A stretch of DNA of 64,000 nucleotides from Turritopsis dohrnii (Eukaryota; Cnidaria; Hydrozoa; Anthoathecata; Oceaniidae), in NCBI GenBank assembly GCA_027922465.2, contig BQMF02000372.1:248001-312000 (forward strand), in the 5' to 3' direction. Shown here in pieces: positions 1 through 11,205 of the stretch. Each line of letters opens with the position of its first letter. Positions within the stretch are counted from its first letter, which is position 1. The translations under genes and the position numbers were made by a program. The notes beneath the pieces were generated by a model. That model saw nothing but the letters and a program-made list of their open reading frames with translations, did not search any database and had not been told where the DNA came from.

Positions 1-608
1 GTTACAATTAGAACAATGCTCATTCATTCTCTTCTAAGGCTCTTCTAAGACGTTCATAAGCTCTTATAAGCCTCCATAGGCTTGAAGAATACAAGAATAT
101 AGTGCGCGATTTTGTTGAGGTTTCGATTCATAAAATCTTCTAAGAAAAATTCTTCTTGCGAAAATATATTCTTTTAAGGCACGCAGTGGCGTTTATTACA
201 GAATTTTTAACGACATGTACCTTAGGGGGTATTTGAATGGATTCATTGCACATTAAGAAGAACCACCCATACTGTCATACAATCTACCATTGTAACAACT
301 TAACGTGTACCCCTAATGTGCAAAAAGCTCATAAAAATACTCCCTAAGGTTCAAAAAGTTAATGAACATAAATGTGCCCAAAGGTACAATATATACAATA
401 TACGATGTACCCCTAATGTAATATCTAAGGATAAAAAAATTAAAGGGGACACAAAAATGTTGAGTATCAATATAAGTGAATTTTTTCAAGACTAAATGAG
501 AAGTGGTTTTAAGATAATACAGTGTTCAAAATCTCAGCAGAAATACTCCAACGATGCGTGGTTGGTAACACGACCCCCTAATGTACATGTCCCCTAATGT
601 ACACATTA

Positions 609-611
<3 letters not shown>
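1..611. other. AT-rich non-coding stretch with a recurring short motif
   Basis: No gene is seen. A motif close to GTACCCCTAATGT recurs at about 306-319, 406-419, 574-584 and 588-600, and partial forms lie at about 221-230. The spacing is irregular, so this is not a simple tandem repeat. It may be internal sequence of a decayed repeat. I assign no function. Confidence 0.4.

Positions 612-647
<36 letters not shown>
612..647. repeat. (TA)n microsatellite
   Basis: An uninterrupted run of alternating T and A. A second TA run lies at about 1117-1140, just outside the other arm of the adjacent inverted repeat, so the two runs flank that structure on both sides. Confidence 0.9.
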
Positions 648-650
<3 letters not shown>

Positions 651-682
651 CTAAAAAGCCATTTTGATTATGTAGTATAAAA

Positions 683-1114
683 TATATAAAAACGAAGAAG
701 CTACATGTTGATGAACGTGACGCGTTTCGGTAAAAACCTTTTTCAAACGTAAGATATAAAAAAATTATTACAAGCTTTTATAGTAAAAATAATTTGAAAA
801 TTCATTCAGTCGTGAAATTTGATAAATAGTACCAAGAGAATTGTGTTATTCACAGTCCAGAAAAGAGGAAGATTTTTGTGTTAATCACAGTCCAAAGAAA
901 AAACAAAAGTTATGATCTCCAACGGTGGGTCGCTACGCCACAAAGAGAACAAGAGAACACAATTCTCTTGGTACTATTTATCAAATTTCACGACTGAATG
1001 AATTTTCAAATTATTTTTACTATAAAAGCTTGTAATAATTTTTTTATATCTTACGTTTGAAAAAGGTTTTTACCGAAACGCGTCACGTTCATCAACATGT
1101 AGCTTCTTCGTTTT

Positions 1115-1120
<6 letters not shown>
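683..1120. repeat. Long inverted repeat, 165-bp arms
   Basis: The segment 683-847 is the reverse complement of 956-1120, essentially without mismatch where I compared it. The 108-bp spacer (848-955) contains a duplicated 19-bp piece at 841-859 and 876-894. TA microsatellites flank both arms. It could be a fold-back MITE or a recent inverted duplication; a transcript would form a long hairpin. No transposase lies nearby. The near-perfect arms suggest recent origin or gene conversion. Confidence 0.85.
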
Positions 1121-1145
<25 letters not shown>

Positions 1146-1211
1146 TTATGGGTTCTTTACATTGGTACGAAAAGGTATGCCTAACGATGAATCATTTTTA
1201 TTTAGTGATAA

Positions 1212-1782
1212 ACTAGTATTTCGCGTAAACGTTTTTTACGACTTTAATTTCGAAAAGAATCTGCAGAAATACGACGCGTTCCCGTGTGTGCAAACCCCGT
1301 GACGAAAATTTCAATCAAGGAATCGGGACTGGAAAGTGTATTGATGTTGTAGAGTTCGAAAAACTGATCAAAAAATTGTATGGGATCGTTTCGCTATGAC
1401 CAACCTTTGCAGAGATATCGTCAATCAAAGGTTTTGATGACATCGTAGCCGCAGTACCAAATTAAACTTAGGCCCAAATGTTGCGTGACCCCATTACCCG
1501 TATCGCAAACCCTAAAAAACGTCAGTTATCCCTATTGGTTCTCGAGATATTTCCCCAAACATGTCGCGTTCGATTGGGGATGCAATGCAATGGTTCCCCG
1601 TGATCATAAATACATCTGACGTCAAATGCCACGTGCTATTATACTAATCGTGAATGTGTCTTGCGTGGGCGAACTGCCGCTATATGACCACGATTAAGAA
1701 TATTTTGACCATTAAAAAACAAAAAAACAAAGACTCTCTAAATTAAGTGGGATGCACACACGCGGATTAGTATAATAAGATA
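1212..1782 (-). repeat. Dispersed repeat R1, near full-length copy
   Basis: R1 is a non-coding family of about 560 bp. One end is ACTAGTATCTCGCG-like and the other is close to the reverse complement of TTATAATAATCCGCG. Other copies lie at 1785-2215 (composite), 15571-15745, 52838-53395 and 57265-57465, with an end fragment near 30150-30300. Shared internal landmarks are a block around ATGTATGGGA, the phrase ACGTCAGTTATCCCTATTGG and AATCGAACG-type sequence. The copies occur in both orientations. It is probably a MITE-like DNA element; the short ends are only weakly inverted repeats. Confidence 0.65.
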
Positions 1783-1784
1783 GT

Positions 1785-2215
1785 ATCTCGCGTAAAAGTT
1801 TTTTACGGCAATAATTTCGAAAAGGATGTGTCGAAAATAGGTGACCTAAAATTAAATCACAAAATCGTGACTGGAAAGTGTTCACATGTTGTAGAGCTCG
1901 AATAGCTGAGAAAAAAAATGTATGGGATGGTTTCGCTACGACCATCCGTTGCGGAGATATTGCTGTTCAAAGATTTTAATGACGTCATATCCGCAGTACC
2001 AAAGAAAATTTAGGACCAAATGTTGCGTCGCTCCATCACCCGTGTAAAAACTTTTTACTGTTACATTTCTCAAAACGACGCATCGCTCACACCCGTGTCG
2101 AACATTTATAGAAATAAAAAGTTATCATAATCGGCGCTGTGCATACCACTTCTAATTTAGGGAGTGAAATATTTAACTTTTTTTAAACGGTTTTTCCTAC
2201 ATATTTGACGTAAGG
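1785..2215. repeat. R1 repeat, second diverged and rearranged copy
   Basis: The segment 1785-2060 matches the ACTAGTATCTCGCG half of R1 in the same orientation as the copy at 1212-1782. The segment 2135-2215 matches the opposite R1 end (GTGCATCCCACTT-like) in inverted orientation. The copy is therefore a rearranged composite. It starts two bases after the previous copy ends. No coding sequence is present. Confidence 0.55.
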
Positions 2216-2334
2216 CGGCACTATTTTTTAATCTAACGTCATTATTAAAATGTCGTAAGATTTTAGTTCATCGTGAAAAGAGAAAGAGGTGATTACGAAA
2301 CATAAAATGTAGATTTTGACACAGACACAAAAAA

Positions 2335-2425
2335 ACCTCATGTCACGATGGATGAAGTGGCTGCTGTATTTGTTGGTTAAGATGGCGCATAGCAAAGGGC
2401 AATAGGTGGGAATTTTGTTCTTACA
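2335..2425 (+). pseudogene. Short Helitron coding remnant
   Basis: Translation gives DEVAAVFVG, an in-frame TAA, then DGA. This matches the segment DEVAAVFVGEDGA encoded on the minus strand in the large Helitron near 27480-27530, and the DNA similarity is also clear. Only this small piece is left, so it is a fragment of another Helitron copy, with the opposite relation to the dispersed repeats around it. It is not a working gene. Confidence 0.6.
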
Positions 2426-2493
2426 GTCTTTAATGATAATGGGTGGTAAACAAAGCTGCGTTGGCTTGTAGCTGAAAAATAAAAACGCCAAAG

Positions 2494-2600
2494 GAAATAT
2501 GAATGATAAACGGAATTATACCTGCTAACGTTGCTTCTTTACTCCAATAAGATTCGATAGCATTCGTTATTTCATTAGTCAGTACTTTACCAAACACCCT
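2494..2600. repeat. Tandem repeat unit A, left part (target of transposon 1)
   Basis: This segment matches 8222-8325 in direct orientation (shared phrase GGAATTATACCTGCTAA). With 7966-8220 it forms unit A of a two-unit tandem repeat whose unit B is 8222-8600. The transposon at 2607-7959 sits inside unit A, so unit B approximates the empty site. No gene is seen. Confidence 0.6.
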
Positions 2601-2866
2601 TCATATTATGGTTGTTTAAATGTAGCGATATTCTAACGCGTAAAATATTTTTTGAAAAACATACTATTTTCGAATTTTAACATAATATTTGCGTGTCTAT
2701 CACATGGTATATGTTTTCTTACACCATTATTTGTATGCAAACATAATATATTGTGTTGTACATGATATATTTCGTTTTTTCTCACATATGGTCAACCAAA
2801 TGTATTTCTAAAAATCTCATTCGGGTCAGTAATTTATATCATTAATGTTGTTGACATACATGAAGC

Positions 2867-5329
2867 ATGCAGGTAACAAATATTTCACATGCAATAATGG
2901 CGGATGAAGACAGAATTAGGCAATTAGTGAGAGAAGAAATAAGAAGGAGCACTGGATTAAATTCATCAAGTGGTAATATTTATAGTATGACTCAAGATTT
3001 AATACGAGCAGCAACAAGTTCTACTGATAACCTTACAAAGTCACCATCAACAACAGTTGAACGTGGTGCAGTAGTGGAAGTTGTACCACCTCCTCCTCCT
3101 CATCTCGTCAGCAGACCGTTAAGGAAAACAGAGAAATCATCACGACGCAATTGGCAACCCGGTCACCCATACAGACTCAAACCATATAGCCATGTTCCTC
3201 GTGTTGGTTCTTCCAATGAGAAAACCAAAACATTGGAAGTTGTTTTACTTAATGTAAATGATGAGTTTAAAGAGAAATCTAAGTACAAAGTTGATGACTC
3301 TATGATTGTTGGAAGCTGGTGGTTTGACTTGGTGCCCAACAAGTCAGAAAAGCAAATTCGAGAAGAATTAAAGAATATTTTTTCAGGTAAATTACCATTG
3401 ATTAAAAATTCAGACTTTGAGTTTGTAAAATATGAAAGGAGTTCAATATGTGACTCATCTATTGCCAGTGGATTAGAGTGGAACAGTACAAGACTGAAGG
3501 CTTTAATTGGGCAAAGCAAAAAATTGTTTTGCAGACTTACAAGTATTGATGCAACTTCTTTGATGGTTTCACTTGAAAGTTTAGAAACTTCTGATGATGA
3601 TGATGATGTTCCTGCATTTATGCCAACTTCACCACAATCTCCAAAACACGCTCAGAGAAGTAATAATAATAATGATTTTTATAGATGTTCCACATTTGTA
3701 AACAACAACATGTCTACAAATATGGTAACTGATTCTGAAAGACCATCATCATCAAGAACAGGTGATGTTGAAAAATTAAAAGATATGGAAAATCTTGTTA
3801 AAGACTTACTGGATCAGCAAATTCCAACAAAGACGCCAACATTTAATACATTGAATGAATCACTATGTTATTTAAGCTCTAAAATTTCAGAGGATGCTGC
3901 ACGGGTAAAAATTGACAGAGACTACTTTTTGGATGATGCTCTATCTTTTTATAAAAGTGAAAAATTTGAACCAACTCAAAGGCTAAAGGTACGTTACAGC
4001 AATGAGCCGGCTGTAGATACAGGTGGAGTCACTAGACAGTTTTTTTCTGAATTGTTTGAGCATCTAGAAAATGGTGGAGATGGTTTTCCACAATTGTTTA
4101 TTGGTGAGAAAGGTCATAAAATACCTACATACGATCCGACTATTGCTGGATCTGATCTGATGGAGACGGTTGGACGTATATTTGCTCATTGCATTGCTCA
4201 AACTGGATTTTGCATTGGCAGTCTATCACCCGCTATATACTACTACTTGGCTTATGGTGATATCACAAGATGCATCCCATTATTAAGTATTGATGATGTA
4301 AATGATCCAAGGATTAAAAGTTTTGTAAAAAAGGTAATAAAGTTATTTTATATAATGATAAAAATTGTCACTCAAGTTCAAATGTTTAATCACAGATGTT
4401 GTAGACTGTATATATAATTTTTTTTTTTTTTCATTTTCAGTTGTCTGGTGAAGAGAGTAATTTTAAAGAGTTAGATTCAGAAGAGGAATACATTTTGCAA
4501 GAATGCGAACAACATTGTATACTAACTGTAAGGAAATTGTTTTATGTATAGTACTTTTCTTGTCAATATTACTGCTATGTCTTTGCTCTCAGCTGCTTTT
4601 ACAAGAGGGTGCCTAAATCATTAAGAGGCTGGGAATTTTTTTTTTGAAAACTTACATAGCCTTTGTTAAAAAGACGTGTATGTTATTCTAAAAACATTTT
4701 GCTCATGAAAAAAACCCACACAATTGAACGCCAAGTTATGAAATGCTGAGTGATTCCCATTGAAAGATGTTTTTATTCAGGTCTTAATATATCTAAAGGT
4801 TTAGACTAGACATTTTATTGTAGATATATACATTTAGTTGTACTCATTTTAGAAAAATAATGCTATGCAGGTTGCACAGTCTATCATGGTGCACTTTGTT
4901 CTCAGCAAAAGAAAAGTGGTGATGGACCAATTGAGAAAAGGTTTGCAAGTCCTAAATGTATTGGAGCAACTAATACCACATCCGGATTTATATAAAGAAA
5001 TGTTCACTGGGAAAAGCCAGTACAATTCAGTGGATCTATTTAACTTGATTGAATATGAGGAAAACAGTCCACAAGCTGGGAAGGATGTTTTGAAAAAATT
5101 TATTAATGAGGCATCTTCAGAAGTACTTCAAAATTTTGTGTTGTACGTTTCTGGAAGTAAATTCTTACCGAGAAAACCAATTACTGTTTCATTTGGTCAA
5201 CGCAATGGGTTTTTTGGTGGCACATGTACATTTAAACTGGAATGTCCGATCCTTGATGATTATGAAGCTTTTTCGGATGCATTACAAGCAGCTATATGCC
5301 TATCTAAGGCACATTTTACTTCCATTTGA
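2867..5329 (+). CDS. HECT-domain E3 ubiquitin ligase, G2E3-like, transposon-borne
   Basis: Three exons: 2867-4333, 4441-4527 and 4871-5329. All introns are GT..AG and phase 0, giving 670 residues (660 if the second ATG at 2897, before ADEDRIRQL, is used). An in-frame stop lies just upstream of 2867. Residues 1-110 are basic with a run of prolines. About 115-230 is a compact domain of unknown type, followed by a Ser/Asp-rich linker. From about 350 to the end is a HECT domain with an N-lobe segment around DTGGVTRQFFSELF and a C-lobe with the probable catalytic Cys637 (GGTCTFKLECP; codon 5225-5227). HECT proteins pass ubiquitin from E2 through this cysteine to a substrate. A candidate AATAAA lies at 5580. 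The gene lies wholly inside transposon 1, so it is likely element cargo rather than a host gene. Its substrate is unknown. Confidence 0.82.
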
Positions 5330-5911
5330 ACCTATAGTAACTGGCATAAAAAGATCTTAAATTTCAATTATGTTATGAATCCCATATAACTCACCAGACT
5401 GGTGACGTATACAGAGGTTTTTTGGAGGCTACTGTTTCAATATTTTTGATTTTGTTTTTTGATCGTTATTTTTGGTTTTTACAAGCTTTAAATCTTCAGA
5501 AAACGCCTTAAGTAAAGATTCCAAATGAGATTACTCAACTTTATAGAAGCCTGTCTCAAATTTACAAACAATACATATCAATAAAAAATTAGTACATTAG
5601 TACTTTTTTGTGTTCTTCGAACTCGGGAGATTATCACAGATAATAGTCAATGTTTAGACTACTTTTATATTATACGTTTATATTTTTGTTACTTACTTTA
5701 TGCGTCAAAGTTTTTCGTTTCTTTTTGATGTTTTGTTTTCTTGTATGTTTTGTTCATGCAATACAGTTGAAATATATTTTGTTACACACGGCAGTGAAGA
5801 TGCTGTTTTTTGTGGCTTTTTTATCCTGGACTTTTCCTTATCTAAAACTACCTTTGATTTTGTTGTGCGGTGTATCTTTTATCAACAAAGAAAATACATA
5901 AGAATAGACAA
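5330..5911. other. Convergent intergenic spacer inside transposon 1
   Basis: AT-rich sequence between the 3' ends of the HECT gene (+) and the integrase gene (-). A poly(A) signal candidate AATAAA is at 5580. The short open frames at 5650-5915 are low-complexity Phe/Leu-rich translations and are not credible genes. Confidence 0.5.
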
Positions 5912-7668
5912 CTAATTTGAAACTAGTTCCAATGCTCTCATGTAAAGATCAGTGCCAAACGAATTAGAAATAGCCAATGGATCAATTTCTTCTGAGAGGC
6001 TATTGTAAGTTTCATTACTTAACGGACATTCGACTTCAACAACGTCTACCGTTGATAAACCATTGTCTGTTGGTGATGATGATGACCAGTCCATTCCATA
6101 CCAAAGTAATTCTTCTTGACTGATGGCGTCATTTTGAAATTCAGAAACATGATTTAGCCTTGAGTTTCTGAGATCCAACATTCCATTTGACCATACTTTA
6201 CGCGGCGACCAATTTTTCATAGACCTTACTGGATGAGCGTTCCATCCATTGACGAAACTTTTTATTACATGATTAATTCTGGGCAGGTATATGTATTGAA
6301 GGATGAACATATGAACCAGGTTATCCAGCTGTAGAAGACCTAAAAGTAGGGCATTTTCAATGAACATGGTAGGTGGTAAGGAGTACATTTAAATCCTCAC
6401 GATCCCAATCGCAAAAAATGAATGCCATATTCATATTTGGATGCTAAAATAAGATGCACATGACTTAAAACTTTACCTTGCTCTTCAAGAGCTTGGAATG
6501 TGTAGTAGAAGTTGCAAGAAACATAATTCCATACGTCTCTCCATAGCCTTTCAATTCGCTGGTTATGAACTGATGACCCAGCTAAAATACTACCCCGATT
6601 TTCACCTAAACAACATTTCGAAAGATTGAAATCTTGATTCAAGGACACATAAAATGAAGTACTCGTCGTTGGTCATTAGTTTGTTGTTAATTGTTGCTAA
6701 TCCAACATCTAACGCAGAAATGGCTTACTTGAATTAATATAAACAATACCTCTTAGCTCTTCCATTCTCCTCCAAACATTTTCCCCGCCTTTGTCAATTC
6801 TTACTCTTGACGGTATTCCGAAATTACTGATGGCTTCCTCAAACAAAGTCAGCACTGTCTCTTTCCTATTATTACAACTGCATTTTAGGAAGGTTATCAA
6901 ACGAGAATTGCCATCGATGCATCCATGTATGACAAAACCCCAATTTATAAGGCTGTGATGCCCATCTATATGCCAAAGGCTATTTGGCGCCGGAACAGAA
7001 TATTTTCTTCTTTTAATTAAGACTGCCCAACGTGTACGGGAAGCTTGTGGATCGATTCTTGCAAGACTCGCAGTTACTCGTCGCTGTTGGACCCGTATTC
7101 CTACTGATTTAAGATGTCCAAGGACAATAGATCTGCCAGCAGCTAAACCATGAGTTCCACAAAAATTATTAATGATATCATCGAGTTCTTCATCAGTAAT
7201 ATCTGAATATCCGGTGACATCATTCAGTCCAAACTCTGTTACTCTCCGTGCAATAGTCCAACGTGAAACAAGCAAAAGTTCGCTAATTTCCTTCCAATTA
7301 AAACCTAATTGTCTGAAATATAGTAATACACCTTCATCAATTTTTATTTTAGGTCTACCTGGACTTTGGATTGAAGTTGTTGACACTGTTGTCGTATATA
7401 TGCTAATTTGATCATCTGCATTTAACAATGATCTTTGTATTTCCACAGCAAAAACTTCCATTTGACGTAGCAATGGAAATACTTTCACTCTTGACCTTGG
7501 CAATGCATTGGTGAGATAATTGAGGAAAGAAAGTGATATATCTATTTTTTCTTTGAGGGACAATAAATCACAATCATTTGTTTCCCTATGACAAATGTTA
7601 TCTACTAAAATGGACAAATCTTCAAAAAAAGATTCTACGCTGCCTACTGTCAGCTCAAGTTCCGCCAT
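5912..7668 (-). CDS. rve/DDE integrase-like transposase with two introns
   Basis: Exons on the minus strand: 7668-6750, 6605-6477 and 6339-5912. The introns (6749-6606 and 6476-6340) have GT..AG ends and are phase 1; splicing gives LRGENRGS and EEQGLLQL across the junctions. The product is 491 residues from ATG 7668-7666. An N-terminal helical region is followed by a helix-turn-helix-like part (GRPKIKIDEG onward), then the integrase core. The candidate triad is Asp in WHIDG, Asp in RIDKGGEN and, about 33 residues later in exon 2, Glu in NQRIERL. The tail is acidic. The relative at 38413-39927 is 504 residues and intronless. The role is cutting and joining of transposon ends in the nucleus. 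All catalytic residues are present and no stop interrupts the spliced frame. Confidence 0.8.
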
Positions 7669-7965
7669 TTTTCTGCTGAACGTGAACACTTCGTATCGTT
7701 TCTATTCATTACTAGCTAAAATGCAGACCAGACAATAATCTGCGTTTCAATTTTATTGACCATATATTATGAAAGAGACAAAATAAATAACACAATATTG
7801 TATATATTATGTATTTACAATTCATCAATTCGATAAATTTTAAAAATATTGTAACAAAAAAATGAAAATATCTAAAAATATTATAGAACAAAGAATATAT
7901 AGTTTGTTTTATAATAAATTCATATTTCATTAGAATATTGCTACATTTGAACAACCATATCATAT

Positions 7966-8600
7966 TACAATGTCGAATTTATCTATTCTTTCATAATTAA
8001 TTTTACCTAAAAAAGAAGATTTCTATTAATAATAAACCTATCATAAAAACATATTTAGCTACATATACGCACAAACAAAAGCAAACTAAAAGAACGAACG
8101 CAAACTTGAAGCAAACATATGAGTAGGAACAGGGAATATTTATTAAAAGATCATGAGTTTAGCTTCAGCCTACCAAACAGTCAAAAAAGAAAAGATATGT
8201 TATGAAGAAGAATAGAAACGCCATGTAAATGATATGCGGAATTATACCTGCTAATGTTGCTTCTTTATCCACTAAGATTCGATACCATTCGTTATTTTAA
8301 TAGTCTGTTCTTTACCAAAACACTCAAGCATTTAGACTTGTTAAATTCTTTCGTTATTATTTTAAACTATATATATATATAAAGAAAAGAAGATTTCCAT
8401 GAGCAATGAAAACCATATCATAATAAACAAAATGCTACACATACACACAAACAAAAAAGGAAAGCAAAATAAAACAAAACACAAACTTGATTTCTTATCC
8501 AAATCGGAAAGCAAACATAGAAAAAGTTATTAAATTATCATGAGTATAGTTCCAGCCTACCAAACAGTCAAAAATGAATTAAATGGAAAAAGACGAAAAC
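7966..8600. repeat. Two-unit tandem repeat flanking transposon 1
   Basis: The segment 8040-8200 resembles 8420-8580 (shared phrase CAGCCTACCAAACAGTCAAA), and 2494-2600 resembles 8222-8325. Removing the transposon gives two head-to-tail units of about 350 bp. No credible gene is present; one (TA)n stretch lies near 8370. Confidence 0.55.
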
Positions 8601-8894
8601 AGTCTCAAAACTTTGATTTTTGATTCAGTTCTTCCGTGAATTTACTTACACTTGTTAATTCAATCTTTACGATACGATCTTTCTCCGAAAACGACTGAAA
8701 CAATAAAATTAAAAATCTTCGTTTTAAAAAAAACTATCTTCGTGTTCGTGAAGTTTTTTGTTTTTGTTTTTACTGCTACAAAATGATCGTTAACCAATTT
8801 CGTACGAAGAACATTGCATTGCTTGCGCTTCTCCATTGACGTTTTTCGGCAGATTTTCAGTGCGAAACCAAAATAGAACCAAACGGAGGAGCAT

Positions 8895-9055
8895 ATACTA
8901 ATCGTGGATGTGCACACAGTACACTCAGTTACTCACTTTCTAAAGATGCCGTATTGAATTTTCCATAGAAACATTTCGTCCCCAGTCTTTTTTCACACTT
9001 ACCAAGTTAAATGTGTTACACACGATTGCGAATTAGTATAAGTAGATGAATATGT
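8895..9055. repeat. Small MITE-like element
   Basis: It begins ATACTAATCGTGGATGTG and ends CACACGATTGCGAATTAGTAT, roughly inverted ends over about 16 bases. Related ends are seen at 1636-1782 and 29290-29415 (shared AACTGCCGCTATATGACCAC in those two). It is non-coding. Confidence 0.5.
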
Positions 9056-9130
9056 ATATAAATAAACTATATGAGTGTTTATAATAGGATTTCTGCGAAA
9101 GCAAGAAATACTTTAAAACCGGCTTTGTTG

Positions 9131-10512
9131 TATTCCTGCGTAAGCAAGGAATACTTTGAAACCGTTCGTGTTTTTTTTTTTTTTTTTTCACTGTCCAAAC
9201 CTAGACCAATTTTTGTCGATGGGAAATAGCCACTCAAATCATTAATGTTCCCAACTTACATTCTTTTTATGATTTAACAGTCTAAACTCACACTATATTC
9301 ATTGTATACAAGTACTTTGCTTGAAAAGACTCTAAAAGTGTAAAATATAAGCTCTAGTTAAAGGAATAATTAACATATGGCTAAATCGCAGATGCCAAGG
9401 TAGAAATGTTGTTTCATGTTAGTCTTATGCAACGTTCTTACGTTTTCCGTAGTTGTTTTAAAAATGGAAGCGAAGAAGCATGCGTAGATCTGTGAAAGTT
9501 TCTTTGTTGAATATATGGATATAGAAGAGGTTGTAGTACGGCTGTAAAACTTAAAAGAATCAAGAACATTTATGATCCAAACTGATAATCTACCTGAAAC
9601 TAATATTCTTAGTAGTCATTCTTGATAAATAAGCAGTTCTTGATGCTTCAAATCAGATATGAACGACTACAAAAACGGTATGCTTACATCGATTTAAAAA
9701 AATGCGTAAGGTTTCTTTTAGTCTTTTTCTAAATATAATACAATTTTCTATTTCATGTTCCTAGATAAGCTACCCTGTTTTTATAAAGCTCTGGAATCTT
9801 GAAGCACAGCTCATCTTCCTCATCAGCTTATACTCATTTTATTAATCAATAGATGGCCACTTTTTTAATTGACTAGTCGAATTTAAAATATTGTATGATT
9901 CTAAAATTTGTATACTATCAAGCTGACGATAAAAAGGAAACACAGATATTTTTATTATTTCGCAAGGCCAAATAAAAGTTTTTATTATGAAGTTCAGGTA
10001 CAAACAACATAAAGATTTTCATACTGTATAGTTTCAAAAGTAGTATTTTGAAACGTCCACGGAAGAGTGTTCTCTATTGGATTTTTAAACTGACGGTGTT
10101 CCTTTTTAAGCTTGATCTCCGGCAAAAGTTTTCAAGGTCTCTTAATTTTTATGATGCTCTCGGGAATGTAATTAAATGAATTCGAAGTTATTACTTCTTA
10201 AGCACAGACTTTTCTTGACGCGACAAAATTTTTATTACTGAATTACTTCTTGAAGATTCTTTAGGGAATACAACTTTGAATTAAAATCTTTTTTAAAAAA
10301 TCTCTAAATTGAAGCAAGACTGAAGTTTTATATGAGACAACAAAGTTTAGTTGTTATCGTTGTTAAAAGGTAAAATGTAAAATACTGCAAACATCATCCT
10401 GCATTAGGCATATCGTTTTAAAGCGTGAACTAACATTCATTTCTTTCTGAAAAGCCTCCAGAAAGTCTTCCAGTCATCTGCAGGAATACTTCTGCCCGGT
10501 AGGGCATCTTGT
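9131..10512 (+). mobile_element. Helentron-like element nested in the outer copy
   Basis: The 5' end TATTCCTGCGTAAGCAAGG is a hairpin with arms GTATTCCT/AGGAATAC. Near the 3' end lie the inverted match GCAGGAATA (10481-10489), a hairpin TGCCCGGTAGGGCA and TCTTG. It is inserted in the T-rich tract of the outer element. Its terminal sequence has drifted from the outer one (TCCTGC against TTCTGC), so it is a sister subfamily. No coding sequence is seen. Confidence 0.55.
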
Positions 10513-11205
10513 TTTTTTTCTGCTGTCCAAACCTAGCGGTTTTTTGAAATCTCGTGCGAATGTTTACACGAAGCCAAAGTCAAGCATTTCAGTCGAAGAA
10601 TTCACAACAAAGAACCAACCAAAAGGATCCCAAAGCAGCTTTATTCAGTATAATTAAAGAAGATGCACATTTCCAAAACTGAAGATGAAGAATAAAATTT
10701 GAAGCAGTAATTTATTATTATCTTATATTATATTATTATGATTCAATGGTGATTTTTCGTTTCGTTTTATAAATAGAATGAAAAGGTATGTTTTGTTTTT
10801 GTGACTAGCTAATGTCTGAGATTTTTTCTAAAAAAAGATCATTGTTCGTTTCAAATGTGGGCTGTAATGTTTTTTAAGCTCTAGATGCATACAGCTCAGC
10901 TTAAGTTCCATCTCAGCTCCAAATGTCTGCCTGCTCAACATCACTTTTTAATATCTTCAGCTAATGTTTCACTCTAGCTATAAGCTTATGTGCTTGTATA
11001 ATGCTTTGAAGTGCAGTATTGTTTTTTGTCGGTGATCAGTAGTTTTTAGGTTATTAGTGTCTCTAATTATGGACAGCTTTCCTAATTTTGATATATAATT
11101 CGAAACACTTCACATCCTGTAAAAAACATTCAACTTTCAGTTTTGTATTTTTCATGATCAAAATTTTTGTTTACTTTTTTGTTTGCAATTAGTCCATTGG
11201 TAATT

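Larger units (their letters stand above)
2607..7959. mobile_element. IS3EU-like integrase transposon 1 carrying a HECT ligase
   Basis: Terminal inverted repeats start TATGGTTGTT and extend about 33 bp (2607-2640 against the reverse complement of 7926-7959; the inner part reads AATGTAGC[G/A]ATATTCTAA). A 6-bp target duplication TCATAT flanks it at 2601-2606 and 7960-7965. It holds two convergent genes: a HECT E3 ligase-like gene (+) and an rve-type integrase gene (-). Both are spliced and show no disabling mutation that I can see. The 6-bp duplication with an rve-type transposase fits what I know of the IS3EU superfamily; Polinton is excluded by size and by lack of DNA polymerase. The family name needs checking; the boundaries are read directly from sequence. 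Confidence 0.8.

Noticed and set aside
2867..5329. A host G2E3 gene that happens to lie here
   Set aside because: Both gene ends lie inside matching TIRs with a 6-bp target duplication, beside an integrase gene; kept as cargo, though host origin of the domain is likely.
5650..5915. Two overlapping open frames of 71-83 codons
   Set aside because: Low-complexity Phe/Leu/Cys-rich translations in AT-rich 3' spacer, no family resemblance.
6709..6749. C-terminal extension of integrase exon 1 (VYINSSKPFLR)
   Set aside because: It is intronic; using the GTATTG donor at 6749 restores the family sequence across the junction.
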